Shown here piece after piece: positions 1 to 8,622 of a stretch of DNA of 64,000 nt. The notes below the pieces were generated by a model. The model saw only the letters and a program-made list of their open reading frames with translations. It was not told where the DNA came from and searched no databases. Positions within the stretch are counted from its first letter, which is position 1, and each line of letters starts with the position of its first letter. A program made the translations under genes and the position numbers. The DNA lies in assembly GCF_035818475.1 (NCBI RefSeq), contig NZ_JAYMGV010000001.1, forward strand, positions 186,001-250,000, given 5' to 3'. The DNA is from Cognatitamlana sp035818475 (GTDB taxonomy: Bacteria; Bacteroidota; Bacteroidia; Flavobacteriales; Flavobacteriaceae).

Positions 1-217
1 CAGCAAATAGTTCTATACGCCTCTTGGCTACCAAACTCCCATTTGCAGGGATTACAATTTTTACAGTACCATTAGTAACCGTATCTGTAAAAACAGTTTT
101 TACAACTTTCTCTTTAATGGGCTTGGGCTTGTTCTTGTTTGCTATAAGTTTCTGGGCAAATAAAACAGAAAATACTATTAGTAAAATTCCGATAACGGAA
201 AGTATAATTTTACGCAT
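1..217 (-). CDS. Efflux RND periplasmic adaptor (HlyD/MFP family), N-terminal fragment
   Basis: The gene begins with ATG at 217-215 on the minus strand and runs off the left edge, so only about 72 residues are visible. Residues 3-22 are a single hydrophobic segment (MRKIILSVIGILLIVFSVLF). A Lys/Pro-rich linker follows, and then the segment VTNGTVKIVIPANGSLVAKR, which resembles the first beta-strands of membrane fusion proteins where the 'G.V.A...V.I....G.L.A....E' pattern begins. In this family the protein bridges an inner-membrane RND or ABC pump to an outer-membrane TolC-like channel. The rest of the operon lies outside the window. The family assignment rests on a short N-terminus and could be wrong in detail. 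Confidence 0.6.
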   Translation of the reverse strand, partial: MRKIILSVIGILLIVFSVLFAQKLIANKNKPKPIKEKVVKTVFTDTVTNGTVKIVIPANGSLVAKRRIELFA

Positions 218-292
218 ACAAATAATTTTGATAGTCTAGCCCACAAAATTACCCAATAACTAATGCTTAAGAGTTAAAAAAAACATAAAAAG

Positions 293-2203
293 CTACACAT
301 TATAGGCTTCAATTTCCAGTTGAATAGCTTCCCATTTTTCCATAAAATTTTCTAAATCTGCCTTCTTTTTTTGGTAGTCGTCAAAGAAGTTTGGTTTTGA
401 AGCGGTTGCTTCATAATTTATTTCCAACTCTAAATCAATAGCTTTTATCTCTCGTTCTAACTGATTGATCTTAGACTCTACATTGCTAAGCTTATTGTTT
501 AAGGATTTTAGTTTCTTTTGGTCTTCATAAGACGTTTGCTTTTTAACCTTAGGAGTATCTTTTACAACGGTCCGTTTTTCAACCTCTCTTAAATTTTCAA
601 CTTTTCGTTGTTCTAAATAAAAATCAATATCACCCAAATATTCTTTTAGTTTATGATCTTTAAATTCATAAACTATATTGGTCAACCCTTGTAAAAAATC
701 ACGATCATGAGACACTAAAATTAAGGTGCCTTCATAACGTTTTAAAGCTTCCTTCAGGACATTTTTAGATTTAATATCCAGGTGATTGGTTGGCTCATCC
801 ATTATAAGTACGTTAAAGGGCTGCAGCATTAATTTAGCAAGCGCCAGACGGTTACGCTCCCCTCCGGAAAGTACTCGCACATATTTTTCAACCTCCTCAC
901 CTCTAAACAAAAATGAGCCTAAGATATCTCTTACTTTACTTCGGTTAGTTTCATTAGCCGCATCAATCATAGTATCTAGAACGGTTTTATTTCCGTCAAG
1001 ATATTCAGCCTGGTTTTGAGCAAAATACCCTATTTGTACATTATGCCCCAGCTTTAAATGCCCGTCATGCTTTATGTCTCCCACTATAATTTTTGCCAGT
1101 GTAGATTTCCCTTGTCCGTTCTGACCGACAAAAGCAGTTTTACTATCACGTTCAATAAGTAAATTAATATGTTTTAAAACCTGTTTGTCTCCATAGTTTT
1201 TAGAAACCTTTTCTGCCTCAACAACTACCTTTCCAGGCGTAATGGAAACGGGGAAATTAAGCGTCATTACACTATTATCATCTTCATCAACCTCAATGCG
1301 ATCTATTTTATCAAGCTTTTTAATAAGTGACTGCGCCATAGTAGCCTTAGAAGCTTTGGCGCGAAACTTTTCAATCAGTTTCTCGGTTTGCTCTATTTGT
1401 TTTTGCTGATTTTTTTGAGAGGCCAATTGCTGTGTTCTCAGTTCTTCTCTCAATACCAAATATTTAGAGTATGATTTAGGATAATCATAAATGCGCCCTA
1501 ATGAAATCTCTATAGTTCTGTTAGTCACATTATCTAAAAACATTTTATCATGAGATACAATAACCACAGCTCCTGTATAATTCTTCAAAAACCCTTCCAA
1601 CCAAATAATAGATTCAATATCTAAATGGTTAGTGGGCTCATCTAGAAGTAATATATCATTATTTTGAAGTAATAACTTAGCCAATTCAATACGCATACGC
1701 CACCCACCTGAAAATGTATCGGTAAGTTTATTGAAATCCTGTCTCTGAAAGCCTAAACCTTGAAGTATCTTTTCTGTGTCTCCCTGATAATTATAACCGC
1801 CCAGAATTTCATACTGATGCTGAAGCTCATTAATATCTACCATTAATTGATGATAGCCTTCACTTTCATAATCCGTACGTTCAGCCATTTGGGTATTTAC
1901 AGCTTCCATTTTAGCTTCCAATTCCTTAATTTCAGTAAAGGCTTCGTAAGACTCTTCAAGTACTGTTCTTCCAAACACAAAATCAATATCCTGTTTTAAA
2001 AAACCTATTTTAAGTTCTTTATCGGCTGCAATTTGACCTGTATCAGGTTCCATTTCTTTTGATAAAATTTTGAGCATCGTAGATTTACCAGCTCCGTTTT
2101 TTCCAATAAGCCCAATCCTGTCTCCATTTCCCAATTTGAAAGTAATGTCTTCAAAAAGGTATTCTCCCTGAAACGAAATCGATAAATTATGAATGTTCAT
2201 CAT
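293..2203 (-). CDS. ABC-F family ATP-binding protein
   Basis: A 636-residue soluble protein with two ABC ATPase domains and no membrane segments, which is the ABC-F layout (EttA/Uup/YbiT/YdiF type). Domain 1 has Walker A GKNGAGKST at about residues 34-42, signature SGGWRMRIELA and Walker B LLLDEPTNHLD. Domain 2 has GQNGQGKST, LSGGERNRLALAKL and VLIMDEPTNHLD. A charged linker joins them, and the C-terminal ~90 residues are a Lys/Glu-rich coiled coil. ABC-F proteins bind the ribosomal E site and modulate translation; some confer antibiotic resistance. The general housekeeping form is the likeliest here. The MM start fits the MLNIHNLS-type N-terminus of relatives. It is divergent from the DUF983 gene, with 86 bp between the two starts. 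Confidence 0.93.
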   Translation of the reverse strand: MMNIHNLSISFQGEYLFEDITFKLGNGDRIGLIGKNGAGKSTMLKILSKEMEPDTGQIAADKELKIGFLKQDIDFVFGRTVLEESYEAFTEIKELEAKMEAVNTQMAERTDYESEGYHQLMVDINELQHQYEILGGYNYQGDTEKILQGLGFQRQDFNKLTDTFSGGWRMRIELAKLLLQNNDILLLDEPTNHLDIESIIWLEGFLKNYTGAVVIVSHDKMFLDNVTNRTIEISLGRIYDYPKSYSKYLVLREELRTQQLASQKNQQKQIEQTEKLIEKFRAKASKATMAQSLIKKLDKIDRIEVDEDDNSVMTLNFPVSITPGKVVVEAEKVSKNYGDKQVLKHINLLIERDSKTAFVGQNGQGKSTLAKIIVGDIKHDGHLKLGHNVQIGYFAQNQAEYLDGNKTVLDTMIDAANETNRSKVRDILGSFLFRGEEVEKYVRVLSGGERNRLALAKLMLQPFNVLIMDEPTNHLDIKSKNVLKEALKRYEGTLILVSHDRDFLQGLTNIVYEFKDHKLKEYLGDIDFYLEQRKVENLREVEKRTVVKDTPKVKKQTSYEDQKKLKSLNNKLSNVESKINQLEREIKAIDLELEINYEATASKPNFFDDYQKKKADLENFMEKWEAIQLEIEAYNV

Positions 2204-2289
2204 AGAAATATAACTTTTACCTCTGCTCTTTTAGTATTAAAATGGTACTTTTACACTGTAATTGCGCTCGCAAAAATACATTAAATTAT

Positions 2290-2673
2290 ATGTTTAAAAA
2301 AGGCTCAAAGTTATATAGTATTTTTACAGGCACCTGTCCTAAATGCCATGAAGAATCTATGTTTAAAAACAAGAACCCTTACATACTTTCTGAAGCACTA
2401 AGTATGCACGAAAAATGTTCTAACTGTGGCACAAAATATAAGATCGAGCCTTCATTTTTCTATGGTTCTATGTATGTAAGTTATCCTGTAGGCATAGCCT
2501 TTGCCTCAGCTGCATTTATAATAGCTTTTTTTGTGTTTAAGGCCAGTTTAATTACTGTCTTTATATCTATTGTAGCAACCTTAATAATCTGTTTGCCAAT
2601 AATTTTAAGACTTTCAAGAAATATTTGGATCAATTTTTTTATGAGTTACGATAAATCTCTGGCTAAAAAATAG
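2290..2673 (+). CDS. DUF983 family zinc-ribbon membrane protein
   Basis: A 127-residue protein, starting from the ATG that gives MFKKGSKLYSIF. The reading frame is open further upstream to 2242, but that region is poor in coding character and overlaps the promoter zone. It has two CxxC pairs (TCPKCHE and KCSNCGTKY) forming a rubredoxin-like zinc ribbon, followed by two hydrophobic segments at about residues 60-80 and 85-105. This matches DUF983, whose function is unknown. It lies tail-to-tail with the FAD oxidoreductase, with an 8-bp gap. Confidence 0.85.
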   Translation: MFKKGSKLYSIFTGTCPKCHEESMFKNKNPYILSEALSMHEKCSNCGTKYKIEPSFFYGSMYVSYPVGIAFASAAFIIAFFVFKASLITVFISIVATLIICLPIILRLSRNIWINFFMSYDKSLAKK

Positions 2674-2681
2674 AAACCACT

Positions 2682-3725
2682 TTAGGTTTTAAACCTGCTA
2701 ATATCAATAGCTTTTTCTAAAGAAATACCGTTCTCAATAAAGTTGTATAATTGTTCAGCTACATAAGGGCCAATCATCACGCCGCGTGTTCCTAAACCAT
2801 TTAGTATAAACATATTTTTATGGATATGATGCGCCCCTACCAAAGGCCTTCTATCTTTTACTGTTGGTCTTACGCCAGCAACCTGATCAACCACTTCAAA
2901 ATCACAATGAATCAGTTTTTTTAGTTTAAATAATAGCTCTGATCTGGCCGATTCTGTCACTTTATGACTTAAATCTTTCCATTCGTAAGTTGCTCCAACA
3001 ATATATTTATCTCCTTCCAATGGGATTAAAAAGGCTCCCGCCTTTAAAACATAGTCAATCTTTAAATCCGGTGCATGAATAATAAGCAACTCCCCCTTTG
3101 CAGGGTTTAATGGTACATTTTTAAAATATGGGTTTTGTGTTACCCCAAACCCTTCCGAAAACACAATATTTGTAGCATAAAGATCTTTATAACTTACTTT
3201 GTTATTTGCCATATACAATGTTTCATAATCAAATGGCTCTTCAAACAGCACGTCCTTATTTCTTAAATCTGCTTTATAGGCCTCAATCATGGTTTTAACA
3301 TCAATTCTACCTGTTTTTAAAACTTCGCCAAAACCAAAAGGTGCATCAATATGATCATTGTTATTTTTAATAATCTTTTCGGAAAGGAATTCTGAAAGCA
3401 AAGGTTTATCAGAAGCCGTAAACCAATCATTTTGCTCTTCTAGAGAAGCAAATTTCCTATATACCGGAATCTTATAATCCAGTTTTACATGAAGCTCATT
3501 TTCAATTTTAGCATACAGAGGTAATGCTATATCAAGTTGTTCTTTACTTTTCCAAACTGATGTAAAACGTTTTAACACCACGGGATTGTACAAGCCTCCA
3601 GCAACGACAGAAGACTGCTGAGAAGCATTATCAAACACAATAAAAGTCTTATTGTTTGCTTTTAAATACTCACAAAAGCTAACTCCTGCAAGTCCTATTC
3701 CAACAACTATATAATCTATGGTCAT
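2682..3725 (-). CDS. FAD-dependent oxidoreductase (D-amino-acid oxidase fold)
   Basis: A 347-residue protein with an N-terminal Rossmann dinucleotide motif GIGLAG at residues 9-14, an FAD-contacting SSVVAGGLYNP segment, and a C-terminal GVRPTVKDRRPLVG / GLGTRGVMIGP region typical of DAO-family oxidases (glycine oxidase, ThiO, MnmC C-domain). It probably oxidises a small amine or amino acid; the substrate cannot be read from the sequence. It lies downstream of gldN on the same strand, but the strong hairpin at 3781-3803 separates them, so it is probably its own transcription unit. Confidence 0.85.
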   Translation of the reverse strand: MTIDYIVVGIGLAGVSFCEYLKANNKTFIVFDNASQQSSVVAGGLYNPVVLKRFTSVWKSKEQLDIALPLYAKIENELHVKLDYKIPVYRKFASLEEQNDWFTASDKPLLSEFLSEKIIKNNNDHIDAPFGFGEVLKTGRIDVKTMIEAYKADLRNKDVLFEEPFDYETLYMANNKVSYKDLYATNIVFSEGFGVTQNPYFKNVPLNPAKGELLIIHAPDLKIDYVLKAGAFLIPLEGDKYIVGATYEWKDLSHKVTESARSELLFKLKKLIHCDFEVVDQVAGVRPTVKDRRPLVGAHHIHKNMFILNGLGTRGVMIGPYVAEQLYNFIENGISLEKAIDISRFKT

Positions 3726-3780
3726 AATGTGCGAAGATAGTTAGAAATTAAATCTCCTTTTTACAAAAAATCCATAAAAA

Positions 3781-3803
3781 AACGCCCATTTTTAATGGGC
3801 GTT
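3781..3803 (-). terminator. Intrinsic terminator of the gldKLMN operon
   Basis: A ten-base-pair stem AACGCCCATT/AATGGGCGTT with a 3-nt loop lies 27 nt past the gldN stop. On the minus strand it is followed by a run of seven or more T residues (3774-3782 are A on the plus strand). The T-run on the plus side also makes it plausible as a bidirectional terminator. Confidence 0.88.
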
Positions 3804-3830
3804 TTTTTAACTATTTAATTATTCTTATGG

Positions 3831-4721
3831 CTAATATGTCCACATGTCTAGTTCAAAGTCTCTAATTTTATTTTTGATACGTTCAGATTCCAATAATTGC
3901 ATTAAAGCATTTTGTGAAACATATTCTGATACGGCTCTATCACCCTGAACATTTTCTTCTCTAAATATATAACCTTGAAAACGTCTTGCGTTTAACAAAT
4001 GATCAAAGGAAAATGGCATAGAACTATTTGAATTATTGAACGATTTTGCTTCATGAAGCACCTCTCTGGCATCAGGGAAGAACACCCAAAATAATGGTAC
4101 TAAATCCGGCTCATCTGTATCAATAAAATTAACATCAGGAGCTACAGGTGCAATAGCTAATAATCTATATTTCATTTCAGCCTGGCGTTTGTCAAAATAC
4201 CAAAGCCCCTTAATGTGATATTCTTTAATATCAGCAGCCGTAATCTCTCTTTTATTGATATACTCTGCTGATAATTCTTCTCCGGCATTTATTTGCTCAA
4301 TACCCAATTCTGTAGTATCAACCATAGTTAAAGCAGATTCAATATCTTTTAGAGTTCTTTTTGTTGTAAAATAAGAATCATCATAAATGTTTTTTATTTT
4401 TTCGTTCTTAACATTCTTCATAAGAACATCATATAACGAACGTCTGTCATTACCTATATTATTTGTGTCTATTGGGTAATATAACGGGAAGTTAGCACGT
4501 TCATCAAGGACTATTTTCTCCCAAACCATTTTTGAAAACAGAATATCTCTATCATCAACATATCCATATTCTAATGGTTTATCATTATCTACCGCCTTTT
4601 GATTTTCAGTTCTTATCCCAATTTCTTCAGGGCTTTTAGCATTCAATACATTGGCTTGCGCAAATATGTTTGATGCTGTAAAAACAGTTACAACGGTTAG
4701 TAAAAAACTTTTCATATTCAT
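3831..4721 (-). CDS. gldN: Gliding motility/T9SS protein GldN
   Basis: About 296 residues when started at MNMKSFLL (4721); an in-frame ATG four codons upstream (4733) is less likely because it would place charged residues before the signal peptide. The signal peptide ends near FAQANVL. The body has family-typical segments such as DDRDILFSKMVWEKIVLDER and PDLVPLFWVFFPDAREVLHE. In Flavobacterium johnsoniae, GldN joins GldK in a periplasmic ring at the outer membrane that is needed for type IX secretion and gliding. It is the last gene of gldK-gldL-gldM-gldN, 50 bp after gldM, and is followed by a terminator. Confidence 0.95.
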   Translation of the reverse strand: MNMKSFLLTVVTVFTASNIFAQANVLNAKSPEEIGIRTENQKAVDNDKPLEYGYVDDRDILFSKMVWEKIVLDERANFPLYYPIDTNNIGNDRRSLYDVLMKNVKNEKIKNIYDDSYFTTKRTLKDIESALTMVDTTELGIEQINAGEELSAEYINKREITAADIKEYHIKGLWYFDKRQAEMKYRLLAIAPVAPDVNFIDTDEPDLVPLFWVFFPDAREVLHEAKSFNNSNSSMPFSFDHLLNARRFQGYIFREENVQGDRAVSEYVSQNALMQLLESERIKNKIRDFELDMWTY

Positions 4722-4771
4722 CTTAATCAACATTTTACTTATTAATTCTATGAGCTAAGCAAACTATGCAA

Positions 4772-6328
4772 TTAGTTTGTTAGTTCAACAAAAACAGGGG
4801 ATACTTTTTTAAGTATAACACTTACTCCACTTGCTTTTGCTTCTATGTCAAATATTTGAACACCAGAACCTCGTTTAGCTTTAGTTAAAGCCTTTTGAGC
4901 TCTGCTATCTAATTTGTTACCTTTTACATTAATGGTAGGTTGTCCCGGTACTTTAAATTTAAATCCGGTAACTCGTAATGGTAATTCAAAATCAAAATCG
5001 TCAAACTTTGCACCAATTGTAGAAATCTTAAGGCTGTTACGTTGCATTTTTAAGGCACCGTCTTCACCTCTTACTGTTCCTGTTGGCTTTGGTAAATCTT
5101 TAATTCTGAATTTTGCATTGTCACTAACTTTTCCTCCATCGGGTAATGTCCCTGTAACATTTATAGTTACTTCTCTACCTTGAATTCTTGTAGCGTCCAT
5201 AACATATCTACTACCTCCGGCTCTTGATAAACCTTGAGCATTGGCAATAACTTTGTTATCTGGGATACCGGCAAATGAAATAGTCATTGGGTTTTTAACA
5301 CCACGGTAAACCACATTCATTTTATCCGCAGAGATAGTCGCTGCATTTGGTTTAGCAACTGTAGCAAATGAAGAACTTACAGGTACTTCTATTTCTTCAC
5401 CATCTTGTGCAAAAATAAGTTTCCCTTCAATTTTATGTTCTCCAACACCACCTGTTCCTATTTTTAACTTGACTTTACCATCTTCAATAGAATATTGGTT
5501 TTCAGTAAGTTTTCGTCCATCAAGAGTTAACTCTACTCTATTAGGCTTAGTAGAAGCATCTTTTCTACCTAAAACGATTTGTCCGTCAAATTGTTCGCCG
5601 TTAAAATACGCTGACTTAGTTGTTTCCAGCAAAGTCGTGTAATTATCCATAGAAGCTATTTCAGACAACTCTCCTTCTAACATTTTAGCTAAAATCTCAG
5701 ATTCAGTGGTTTTAATATCTGCCTGTAATTGCGTCATTTTAGTTAAAGAAGCTACTAAAGGGAATCCTTTGTAGTGATAATCTAACCAGGCTTGAGTTCC
5801 CATTTCTCTTTTTACAGGATCGGTATTAAATTTTTCGTCTACCTCTTTAATGATAGCATCCATACCTTCTTCTGTTTTCAGGATTTCAATCACATCATCT
5901 CTAAAACCGTTAATCTGGTTTAAAAAGTTTTGACCTTCTTCCTTTATTTTATCTCCTTTAAAGAAGTTCTCATCAAGGTAATCGCCTTTATCCATGATCT
6001 CATAATCTGTAGGATCATCAACAGTAGCGGTCATTTTACCTTTTAATTCGTCTAAGTAAGTATCAAATTTGGTTGCTAATTGATCTATCTGGTCTGCTTT
6101 AGATTTTAATTCTTTATAGTTATCTGACTCACTAGCTTTTACCTCTAAGCTTGCCATAAAACTATCATTTCTTAACTCAGTCGTTGCATTAGACTTAGTC
6201 AATTTTTCATTCATTAATCCGAAGGCCGAAAGCACTTCTTTTGACATATTTAACGCTAGCATAGCTATAAATATCAAATACATCAGATTAATCATTTTCT
6301 GTCTTGGTGATAAATTTCCTGCTGCCAT
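4772..6328 (-). CDS. gldM: Gliding motility/T9SS motor protein GldM
   Basis: A 518-residue protein with one N-terminal transmembrane helix (about residues 12-30, in NLMYLIFIAMLALNMSKEV) and a large periplasmic part of helical and Ig-like beta domains. GldM and GldL form the proton-driven rotary motor of the type IX secretion system. The TM helix of GldM sits inside the GldL ring and its periplasmic domains contact GldK/GldN. Order and spacing (gldL 52 bp upstream, gldN about 50 bp downstream) match the conserved operon. Length is as expected. Confidence 0.97.
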   Translation of the reverse strand: MAAGNLSPRQKMINLMYLIFIAMLALNMSKEVLSAFGLMNEKLTKSNATTELRNDSFMASLEVKASESDNYKELKSKADQIDQLATKFDTYLDELKGKMTATVDDPTDYEIMDKGDYLDENFFKGDKIKEEGQNFLNQINGFRDDVIEILKTEEGMDAIIKEVDEKFNTDPVKREMGTQAWLDYHYKGFPLVASLTKMTQLQADIKTTESEILAKMLEGELSEIASMDNYTTLLETTKSAYFNGEQFDGQIVLGRKDASTKPNRVELTLDGRKLTENQYSIEDGKVKLKIGTGGVGEHKIEGKLIFAQDGEEIEVPVSSSFATVAKPNAATISADKMNVVYRGVKNPMTISFAGIPDNKVIANAQGLSRAGGSRYVMDATRIQGREVTINVTGTLPDGGKVSDNAKFRIKDLPKPTGTVRGEDGALKMQRNSLKISTIGAKFDDFDFELPLRVTGFKFKVPGQPTINVKGNKLDSRAQKALTKAKRGSGVQIFDIEAKASGVSVILKKVSPVFVELTN

Positions 6329-6380
6329 GTTTAATTAGGTTTTTGGTTAATTAATAGTAATTTGGGATTAACGCTCCTAA

Positions 6381-7016
6381 TTATTTATTCATAGCAGATA
6401 GCATACCACCGTATACACCGTTTAATGACGACAAGTTAGACGCTAATGATTGCATTTGCTCTTTTAATTTAGCTGCATTTTCAATAGACTCTTCGTTAAT
6501 AGTAGCTTGTTTATTAACACTTTCTAACTGCACTTTATATAAACTGTTCAAAGACTCCATTTGAGCTGCAGCTAATGATAATTCTTCACCATATTTCTTA
6601 GTCGCTTCAATTGAGTCAACTGTAGAAGACATGTTTTTGGCAGCTCCTTCAAAGTTTTTAATACTTTCACCTAAACTAGCTATTAGCTCTCCATCAATTT
6701 TAGCTTCTTTTAACAAGTCATCTAATTTTTGAGATAACAGGCCTTGTGCATCTTCTTTACCTTCTTTTTTGCTTGAGTGCCCCCCGGCTAATTCCGGATA
6801 TACTAATGACCAATCTAGTTCTTCATCAACAGGCTCAAAGGCTGATAATGCAAAAATGATTGCTTCTGTTACAAGACCGATAGTTAACATAACGTTACCT
6901 GTTAGTGGTCCAATTTCAAAATGAATAATCTTGAATAGTGCACCAACAATTACAATTGCTGCTCCTAATCCATATGCCATATTCATGAATTTCTTACTTG
7001 TTTTTGACTTTGCCAT
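6381..7016 (-). CDS. gldL: Gliding motility/T9SS motor protein GldL
   Basis: A 211-residue inner-membrane protein with two N-terminal transmembrane helices (about residues 13-30 and 38-58). The first contains the short stretch KIIHFEIGPLTGN, which carries the conserved charged residues of the motor. The cytoplasmic C-terminal half is helical and rich in Lys/Glu. GldL forms the pentameric ring around the GldM helices that converts proton flow to rotation for T9SS secretion and gliding. It lies between gldK (78 bp upstream) and gldM. Confidence 0.96.
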   Translation of the reverse strand: MAKSKTSKKFMNMAYGLGAAIVIVGALFKIIHFEIGPLTGNVMLTIGLVTEAIIFALSAFEPVDEELDWSLVYPELAGGHSSKKEGKEDAQGLLSQKLDDLLKEAKIDGELIASLGESIKNFEGAAKNMSSTVDSIEATKKYGEELSLAAAQMESLNSLYKVQLESVNKQATINEESIENAAKLKEQMQSLASNLSSLNGVYGGMLSAMNK

Positions 7017-7094
7017 AATTTTTGGTTTTTAATTTAAGTAGGATTACTTAAGTAGGTTAATTAATAGTTATTTATTATTTGATTTGGGTTTAAA

Positions 7095-8459
7095 TTAGTT
7101 CTTACCGTTCTTAGTTACTTTTGTCCCCATGTAATCCTGAACGGTTCTGAAACCTATATAACTCCTTGCAGAATCTGCATATTCATAATCTCTTGAACTT
7201 ACTTGTAAAAAATAAGCCACGTCTTTCCAAGAGCCTCCTCGTACAATCTTACGTTGATTATCATTATCATTAACGCTGGGGTTAATGGTAGATGTATGTT
7301 CATAAGATGACGGATCATAAGAAGCATTTACCCATTCTGCCACATTACCTGCCATATTGTACAAGTTATAATCGTTAGGATCATATGATTTTGCTTCTAC
7401 TGTATATAATGCCTGATCTGCTGCATAATCACCTCTTACCGGCTTGAAGTTAGCCATAAAACAACCTCTGTCGCTTTTTGTATATGGTCCACCCCATGGA
7501 TATGTTGCTGCTTGCAGGCCGCCTCTTGCAGCATATTCCCATTCTGCTTCAGATGGTAATCTGAAAGTATTTACTGCCGCGGCTCCCTTTTTAGATTTTT
7601 GATACGTGTTTTTGTTTATTGTTCTCCACTCACAAAATGCTTTAGCTTGTTTCCAGGTAACACCTACAACCGGATAATCACTATAGGCATCATGCCAAAA
7701 ATAATCATTATGCATAGGTTCATTGTATGAATATGCGAAATCTCTAATCCAAACAGTGGTATCCGGATACACTTCAATTTCTTCTTTTATTATTACATCC
7801 TTACGCTTTACGCCTCTATTTCTGGCCGCTTCCTGGATATCCATATGGCTGTACTGAAATTTAAATTTAGTAACATCCCAAGTACGTTGCCCGTTATAAG
7901 ACTCTTCTAATGGTAAATACATAGTGTCCATAACTTCAGTATAATACTCGTCTGGATATTCTGATGTATCAAAGATTAAATCAACATCTTTATTAATCTT
8001 TCTACCTTCATATCCTGTTGGGCCTAACCCGGTATAGTTCTCAAACATATACTTCTCATACACAGACATATTAGCTGTATCTGCATCTTTAAATGCATAT
8101 TCGCCAATACCTCCATCATCTGGAGTCATACCAACCTCATCTGCTAACACCGCTAATTTCATTCTTACAATTGAATCTCTAACCCAATTAACAAACTGGC
8201 GATATTCACTATTTGTTATTTCTGTAGCGTCCATATAAAAGGCTCTAACAGTAACGGTCTTTGCAGGGGCATCATGAACTCCGGCAAGATCATCATCTGC
8301 CTTACCCATAATAAATGCTCCTCCAGGAATAAGCTCCATACCATATGGCTTTTCAGGATGCCATTTTTTTCCTTTAACACCTACCAGTTCGCCTCTATCT
8401 TTAGAGCCACAACTGGCAAGAATTACTAATACTGCGGTTAATAATATAAACTTCTTCAT
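7095..8459 (-). CDS. gldK: Gliding motility/T9SS lipoprotein GldK
   Basis: A 454-residue lipoprotein; the lipobox VILASC puts the acylated Cys at residue 17. The body is a formylglycine-generating-enzyme (FGE/SUMF1)-like fold, with GGAFIMGKADDD, the segment EWEYAARGG, and a C-terminal NVAEWVNASYDP / IVRGGSWKD. FGE catalytic cysteines are not evident, as is usual for GldK, which is structural. GldK forms an outer-membrane-associated ring with GldN. It is the first gene of the gldKLMN operon. A candidate promoter and small palindrome lie 40-55 bp upstream. Confidence 0.96.
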   Translation of the reverse strand: MKKFILLTAVLVILASCGSKDRGELVGVKGKKWHPEKPYGMELIPGGAFIMGKADDDLAGVHDAPAKTVTVRAFYMDATEITNSEYRQFVNWVRDSIVRMKLAVLADEVGMTPDDGGIGEYAFKDADTANMSVYEKYMFENYTGLGPTGYEGRKINKDVDLIFDTSEYPDEYYTEVMDTMYLPLEESYNGQRTWDVTKFKFQYSHMDIQEAARNRGVKRKDVIIKEEIEVYPDTTVWIRDFAYSYNEPMHNDYFWHDAYSDYPVVGVTWKQAKAFCEWRTINKNTYQKSKKGAAAVNTFRLPSEAEWEYAARGGLQAATYPWGGPYTKSDRGCFMANFKPVRGDYAADQALYTVEAKSYDPNDYNLYNMAGNVAEWVNASYDPSSYEHTSTINPSVNDNDNQRKIVRGGSWKDVAYFLQVSSRDYEYADSARSYIGFRTVQDYMGTKVTKNGKN

Positions 8460-8496
8460 ATCTATAGTAAACTCGAGGTTAATTTATTTAGCTTCA

Positions 8497-8516
8497 TTTA
8501 CGAGAGCGTAAACATA
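8497..8516 (-). promoter_or_regulatory. Candidate gldK promoter -7 element overlapped by a palindrome
   Basis: On the minus strand TATGTTTA (8516-8509) resembles the Bacteroidetes TAnnTTTG -7 box with one mismatch. It overlaps the perfect palindrome TTTACG-AGAG-CGTAAA (8497-8512). Position is 40-55 bp upstream of the gldK start. A dyad overlapping a promoter could be an operator, but no regulator is known from the sequence. Confidence 0.35.
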
Positions 8517-8622
8517 TTTATATATTTTTTAAAAAACAACTTTTTATCTAAAAAAATAACATTTCATCGTAAAAAAAGCGCATTTCAACGATTAAATTTA
8601 CTCTTTAACTAATATTAATCTC

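Noticed and set aside
24..239. Plus-strand open frame at the left edge
   Set aside because: It is the shadow of the minus-strand efflux adaptor gene, whose translation has a clear membrane anchor and family-like segment.
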